Shown here: piece by piece, positions 58,482-64,000 of the stretch
How positions within the stretch are numbered: the stretch's first letter is position 1
Layout: each line of letters begins with the position of its first letter
Assembly (NCBI RefSeq): GCF_947179165.1
Contig: NC_077242.1
Location: 34,531,097-34,595,096 of the forward strand
Direction of reading: 5' to 3'
DNA from: Solanum dulcamara
Lineage: Eukaryota; Streptophyta; Magnoliopsida; Solanales; Solanaceae
Length of the DNA stretch: 64,000 bases
Made by a program: the position numbers and the translations under genes
Notes under the pieces: model-generated
The model's input: the letters and a program-made list of their open reading frames with translations, nothing else
Database searches by the model: none
Told to the model about the DNA's origin: nothing

Positions 58482-60424
58482 CACATGCTAATTTTGAAAG
58501 TACAAAAAGATGGGGCAATCCAAGTTGAAGGAGACAGAAATGATCTCAAAACGATAAGTGCTCACCCTGGTCTCCGGAACTATCTTCAATAGGCTTGATC
58601 TATCCGCGAGGTTAGCTGGTGCTCAATCCTGCATCACGAGAGTAGATGTAGAGTATAGTATGAGTACCAAGACAATAGATACCCAATAGGCATCACAGGC
58701 TGACTAGGAAAGAAAGGTAAAAATAATATAAAAAGGGGGGAATAAGCCTAAATAGAAGTCATAATAAGCATCTAAAGTAAAGAAAGTAAATATCCATATG
58801 AACCGGAAGATATGATCTAATAAAACTACAACTAACTATACCCAACTAGATTCCCATAAGCCCAGCCGGGACATTCATGCACAAGTTTAAATAAAAACTC
58901 GTACAAGCCCCTATAAGCCCGACAGGTACATAGATTAGCTACAACTACCTAGCATTAGGAACTAAAAGTATACGATGCCGAGAACTGAAGAATCATATCA
59001 TTTCCAAACAAAGACTCTCAAGAATCGATGAACCAAGAATGCTCTAGGGCTCGAGGCCAGGACTGGGACACAGATGCTCACTTGAATTCTCAATGTGTTC
59101 AAGGTCAGGACTGAGACTCGGATGCTCATAGATGATTTAATTGATGGTGCCAAATATTCTCCTTTCCTACTGGACACTAATAATTCATGATGATTCCCTT
59201 TATAATGAATTATCTGGTAAGTCGCCAGGGCTTTAACCAAAACCAAAACAAAAGGACCACGAGGTCTAGGTTCACCGGTGCATCTCGAAAGTCGTAATCA
59301 TCAGAATTTATTGGTAAGATTGTTCAGGAGAGCAAAGTTACCGCCTAATGACAGCCCAACTACTAGAAAATAGTCTGCTACGCTTTTTTGCGAGGATCTA
59401 AGCTCGATGGATCAATGTCGGGGCATCTAAATCAGGTTCCAATAGCTTATTCTAAGGTCAACATGATACACAATACCAAATATATGAAATTGAGGCCACT
59501 TAAAGTATCAACATTTAACAAAAGAGATCAAATGCTTTCAATTTCTCGAAAAACCTGAGAAAAGCCTAAAAACATGATTTCTATTACCTATTATATACAG
59601 ATAAGCTACCCAACTCATATTATATCAATCTCAACATGACTTCACACATTCCATCTCAATCTAAAGAAAGGAAAGTCGTAGCCTACCTATAGGTCTAAAA
59701 TGCGTGCTCTGAATCACTATGCCAGAGCTTTCCTCTTCCACATGGTCTCAAAATGCTGCCATGCTATCAACAACAAAATCAAAATGTTATTATGGTCGTT
59801 TAGACAATAAAATCACAATTTTCAGAGAGGGACCAATGTCGGAGTCCAAAATGGTAAATGTGAGACCCGCATCAAAAAATTCAGAATTGACTACAAAAAT
59901 TGGTTCTAAATAATACCCCCAGCTTATGTTCCAAAATGGGATATTTCACACACAAAATCAACTATAAACCACACCTGCATCAAAATCCCAAACTTAATCT
60001 AGAAAAATGAAAAGGAACAACATTTAGGGATGAAGAATTACCAATAACGAAGCTCCTACAATCAAAAAAAATTGCACCACGATGTTCCTTCTGAAATACT
60101 CCACAACATAGCCCAAAAAATCACTAAAATGGAGCTAAAATGATCACAAAATAGCACTTAAAAATTCAAAGGTATCTCAACTCAAAAATATAACAACTAA
60201 CAGCTAAATCATCAATTTAACCTCTATAGAAGCTTCTTATATCCTCCCAATTTCACCAACGTGTTCCTCTCAAAATTCTCTTGAGGTTAGACCTTTAAAT
60301 CGCCAACTTGAAGCCCCAAACAAGAGAGATATGAGCAAATGAACTTCCAAATCCAAAGTTGATCGGATTTGGTCTTTTAAATAAAGACCAAATATAGTTG
60401 TTCACATGATCATGAAAGAGGGAG

Positions 60425-60600
60425 TCGCGATCATGACCTGTTGGGAAAAGTTCCTCACAATTGTAGAGGTTTGACCTCGCAATTGTGATGACCAAAAAAT
60501 GGTCAACATAGCCACTCCTCTTCACGATAGTGAGAGGCGACTATGCTATCGCGATGGGCAAGGGAATAGTCCCTCGTGATCATAGCCAGGGGCCTCATGA
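60425..60600 (-). promoter_or_regulatory. Array of short palindromes in U3 (S2 LTR)
   Basis: TCGCGATCATGA (60425-60436), TCGCAATTGTGA (60477-60488), TCACGATAGTGA (60522-60533), CTATCGCGATGG (about 60546-60557) and TCGTGATCATAG. It lies at the same relative place in U3 as the palindromes at 34527-34712 of the homologous LTR, but with different arm sequences. Function unknown; binding sites are one inference. Confidence 0.5.
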
Positions 60601-61317
60601 ATACGAAGTCCATGGTGGCCATCACTATCATCAGCTACAACGACTATTTTTCACCAAGTTCAAATACTCTGATGGGTTGCTCAGAATACTTTTTGAATCT
60701 GTGAGTACAAATGAGATATGTTATCGCACCAAATTCGACATTTCGGACTCAATGTCATAGTCAAAATTTCCATATGAGGTCGGTACGTTTGAAAGTGGAT
60801 CTCACACCCAAGTGCAATTTTGAGCATAATTCCACAATGGCCCTCGAGTTTAGACAAACCTCTAGAACTGAACGAAGGGTCATTCTATACCAAACTTGAT
60901 ATTTTAGAACTAACCACACTGTCATAATTTTTATCTGAGTGCATTTTCAAAGAATGTTGACCAAAGTCAATCATGAGCCAAATTTTGAAGGTAAAAGTGC
61001 CAATTAGTCCCAAACTCGTACCCATTATCTTGATACTAGTGCCGACCATGCAGGTAGCCTAATTTGACCATTTTGGATTTGATAGACTATCAAAATTCCA
61101 TTCTCAGGTCATTTACTTGATGTTATGATCAAAGTAAACTTTTCAAGTTATAAAAGCTATAAAATAGGAAAATGGATCTAAAATCCCAATGAATGACTAG
61201 GCGACCAAGCTACCGGTGCCAGCAAGTCATAAATGACTTGGGGTCACTATACAAATACTCTAAACGATGAAATGGAAGCAGTATAAGGAAAATGACCTGG
61301 AGGGTCATTATAAATGG

Positions 61318-61346
61318 TTTTTGAGTACTAACCACGCCTAGCATAT
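61318..61346 (+). repeat. Short continuation of the LTR fragment 52206-53117
   Basis: The text tttttgagtactaaccacgcc continues the interrupted LTR. The reverse LTR at 61347 interrupts it again. Confidence 0.6.
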
Positions 61347-64000
61347 TGTAATGACATGAACTAGGGCCTAGATGTGACACAGCGATAGGGAACTCGAAGG
61401 ATCCCAACCAAGCCTCTTAGCATACATCATATTCATAAGGTAAGTAAAACATAATGAAACCAAATGGAAGAACAATCTCAATCATGGAAGTCGAGGAATG
61501 AAAACGAAATCCCTAGTCATATGTCTAAAGTGGACTACATCGACTTTATGTCTAAACATGCCTCTATCATACTAATATAGGTGGGGGCACAGAACAAGCT
61601 ACTAGCTCACCCAAAACAAGAAAAGAAATATCTCAAATTCACAAAATAGTCTAGAGATGATAAGGAAGTATAAGCTCGATAGGTAGTCCCCGAAGCATGA
61701 GGACTTACCAAATCAAGTGAACAAGTCTTCTATCTAGCTACAAGAATGTGTAGGGTGGTCACCAAGCCCTACATTATAACACAATGTAGGCAAACAAAAG
61801 TATGCGTTCATACTTTATATGTACGAAGTATGTGAGGAATGCAATACATGACATAAAAGCAACAATCTATGATCAAGGCTAGAACATAAAGTAAGTAAAC
61901 CATTTACATATAATGGTGAATCATGAGTAAGACAATTGTCATCTTAAAACCATAATGCAACCTTATTAAGAGGAATTGTACAATGCATGAATAGTCATAA
62001 GTCATAGTGGAAGATAATAAAATAGCTTGTAAGTTCATAAGTAGTAGTAGGAATCTTAAATCAAAGTGAGAGTCACAAAACCATGAGTGAGAGAGCATAC
62101 TTTACTCTCTGAGAAACATAGTAGTCATAGTAATAAACACCTTAAACATTATCATAGGGACCTTGTACCTTTGTGAGACTGACCGTTAATTAGCATAAAC
62201 CATGTGAGCTATAATATAGAATTCTGATGTTACCCATACACCAGAAGAAAAGGAGTGACTACTTGCCAAGGTAGACTTCATCATGCCTAAGTGGATTCAC
62301 TAAGCTACATGAAGGATCGAGCCTCAACTAAGGGTGACCCTCAAAGAAATCAAACCTCTTCTATGGGTGATCTTTTATACTATGGTGGCACGTAGTTATG
62401 GGAGAATGGAATATTTCTACAGGTCTCTTGCCTTTGCTATAGGAGAGAATGCCTATCCCAAGGTCCAGTTGGTGCTAGGTAAACTCTCAACATAATAGAC
62501 AAACTATAAGACATAAAGTCAACATCATGTGGGAGGAGCCTTAACTACTACCCGTCCACTCGTCATAAGAATATAATCATAGAGTAGCTCCTTAATTTTA
62601 TCATGTAATGTGATTATAGACCTTTCATCATTATATATCTTTATTCGTAAAACATCTTTAGGGCCTTAACTTAACCTATCATTAACTTGCTTGAACATTA
62701 TAGAATCATCATTCATAAAACTTCTTTGCAAAAAACACCATTAAACTCATTTATAGACTTTATCAAATATTCATAAAGCTTTCATTAAATATAACTTGAA
62801 ACTCAATATCATAGCTTATACTTGTAACTTAAGTGAAGCATGCAAACATAAACAATTTGATTTGACATCATGTAATTTGATTTAAAACATGCATGACAAT
62901 TTACTATATATTGAACCACACATATTTCATGAAGATGACATCAATTTGAAGCATAATTGAATGTACTCATATCCCATATCCCGACCCTGAAGGTCAATGT
63001 GGGAATTTTATAGAAAATCCTTGAAACATCATACTTTAACCTCATCATATCTCATATCTCATTCGTAATAAAACTCTTTATAAATTGTACTTTAATAGTC
63101 ATTATTTGAAAGTAACACTATGAATGAGTCTTTGTAAACGAAGTTAATATCATGAAATATAGTACTAATTAATGCTTAAATGAAAGTTTAAATCATAAAT
63201 GAAATGTAATTCATGCACTTGAAAGAGTAGTTGATGAGAGGTAAGGATCAAATAAGAAAAAAATTATTTTTTTACACATAAGTCACACTTGGTGAATGCG
63301 ATTTATGCACAAAACATAAATCGCATTCATTGAATGAATTTTATGGCTTACTGGGTGATGGTGCACTGTTGGCGCATCGCGCTAGGTCTCAAACTACTGG
63401 GGGTTGTGCCTAGCGGATGGTGGCGCGCCGCCCCAGTATTTTCCTAATGAATTTCTAGATTTTTCAACATTTTTCAAGAGTATTCATCCCCATAATAAGA
63501 TCCTATGCCCTAAATAGTAATATAGTGATTATATATGAAGAACCAATAAATCCCAAGCAATTATTTATCAATTTATACTAAAAATAGATTTGAATTCGCA
63601 AGATACACTATAGTTCATGCAATTGGAATTTCAAATTAAAATTAAGAAGGTTCAAATATATAATTGAAATTCATAAAAGATTTAAGAAATTCTTTGGACT
63701 CCATGGGTGAAAGGTACCCATGGATAAAAACTCACATACGTTGAATACAAATTATGAAGAAACTTGAAGATTAATGAAGAAATTGGGAGAATCCTTGCAA
63801 GGTCTTTAATAGAGGTCTAGAGAGCCGTTTGTAGAGAGAGAAGTTTTAGGATGGGTGAGTAGTGAATGAATGAGGAGAATTAAGAGCTTTGGGGATTAAA
63901 TAGATTAGGAACCTAGCCCCAAAACTGCCCAGATTCATTCCTTACTAAAATAGAGTAAAAGTCTATAATGCCCTTCATGAAAATCTTCCTTGACCCATCA
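61347..64000 (-). repeat. Reverse LTR, running off the window
   Basis: The left end TGTAATGACATGAACTAGG is a decayed version of the reversed E1 LTR end (TGTCAAGACCCAAGC). The phrases aggcctagatgt and ccaagcctcttagcat follow as in E1. Further right come the leader-like catgggtgaaaggtacccatgg (63700-63722) and, at the window edge, aatgcccttcatgaaaat, a phrase shared with the E2 U3 (21131). U3 motifs here are GGCGCGCC-like (63370-63440). The LTR start and any internal region are outside the window. Confidence 0.68.
63293..63329. repeat. Perfect 15-base inverted repeat
   Basis: Arms TGAATGCGATTTATG (63293-63307) and CATAAATCGCATTCA (63315-63329), with loop CACAAAA. It lies in the reverse LTR, near the leader/U3 boundary. 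Confidence 0.9.

Larger units (their letters stand above)
53118..61312 (-). mobile_element. S2: reverse solo LTR carrying the S1 insertion
   Basis: The left end TGTCACAACCCGATTTC (53118) and the right end, reversed, TATAATGACCCTCCAGG (61312, TG changed to TA) delimit an LTR of about 3.13 kb once S1 is removed. Flanks AATGA (53113-53117) and AATGG (61313-61317) fit a 5 bp target duplication with one change. It is homologous to the E4 LTR (32700-35405). No internal region is present, so a solo LTR formed by LTR-LTR recombination is the simplest reading. Frames inside it have no domain. Confidence 0.82.

Noticed and set aside
58343..58549. Frame with YIYIYIYIYI, possible membrane peptide
   Set aside because: Produced by a (TA)n microsatellite.
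32700..61312. The E4 LTR (32700-35405) and S2 as two LTRs of one giant reverse element
   Set aside because: E4's LTR has its own gag to the left, so it is a 5' LTR itself, and S2 has its own target duplication and no adjacent primer site or polypurine tract.

Overview
The window reads as plant repeat heterochromatin, most likely from a dicot and probably Solanaceae (Solanum, Capsicum or Nicotiana type). The family assignment is inference from the style of the LTRs and gag/pol remnants; no species marker was seen. I found no host protein-coding gene, tRNA, rRNA or organellar insert. The sequence is AT-rich, and almost all recognisable coding matter is decayed Ty3/gypsy gag/pol, mostly chromovirus type (integrase tail plus chromodomain, tRNA-iMet primer site), with one Athila-type fragment (tRNA-Asp primer site).

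Layout. 1-1259: LTR-like debris. 1260-1503 and 9101-9262: one alternating tandem-repeat array split by element E1 (1504-9100, + strand, 2.45-2.5 kb LTRs, internal region reduced to 2.65 kb). 9785-10185 and 14943-15365: a ~400 bp direct repeat on both sides of a truncated Athila-like element (10186-14942, - strand). 15366-16932: a reverse LTR fragment. 16933-19505 plus 29005-29619: one forward LTR split by E2, a nearly full-length Tekay-like chromovirus (19506-28999, - strand, exact TSD TGTTA) with a threefold 386 bp tandem repeat in gag. 29979-30236 and 31120-31838: two small TIR DNA elements. 32045-35405: gag start, leader and 5' LTR of another reverse gypsy element. 36220-38236: LTR-like debris.

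From 38237 on the nesting is deep. A forward LTR (38237-38699 plus 49764-52205) is split by E3, an element of the same family with ~3.5 kb LTRs (38700-49763, TSD CGCTA/CCCTA). A forward LTR fragment (52206-53117, resuming at 61318) holds a reverse solo LTR, S2 (53118-61312, TSD AATGA/AATGG). S2 holds a second reverse LTR insertion, S1 (53157-58213, exact TSD CTACC). S1 contains an inverted duplication with 1.09 kb arms and a 337 bp near-perfect palindrome, plus a forward LTR end and primer-binding site that a simple solo LTR should not have. The window ends in another reverse LTR (61347-64000, running off the edge).

No new gene system is evident. The observations most worth following are the rearranged palindromic LTR S1, arrays of short palindromes in the U3 regions of several LTR families, a sharply bounded LTR-LTR conversion tract in E3, a defective E3 that was apparently mobilised in trans, and recurrent strong 5' splice-site motifs just downstream of the LTR promoters. 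LTR orientation and family relations come from reading the two strands by eye; breakpoints without a stated TSD are approximate.
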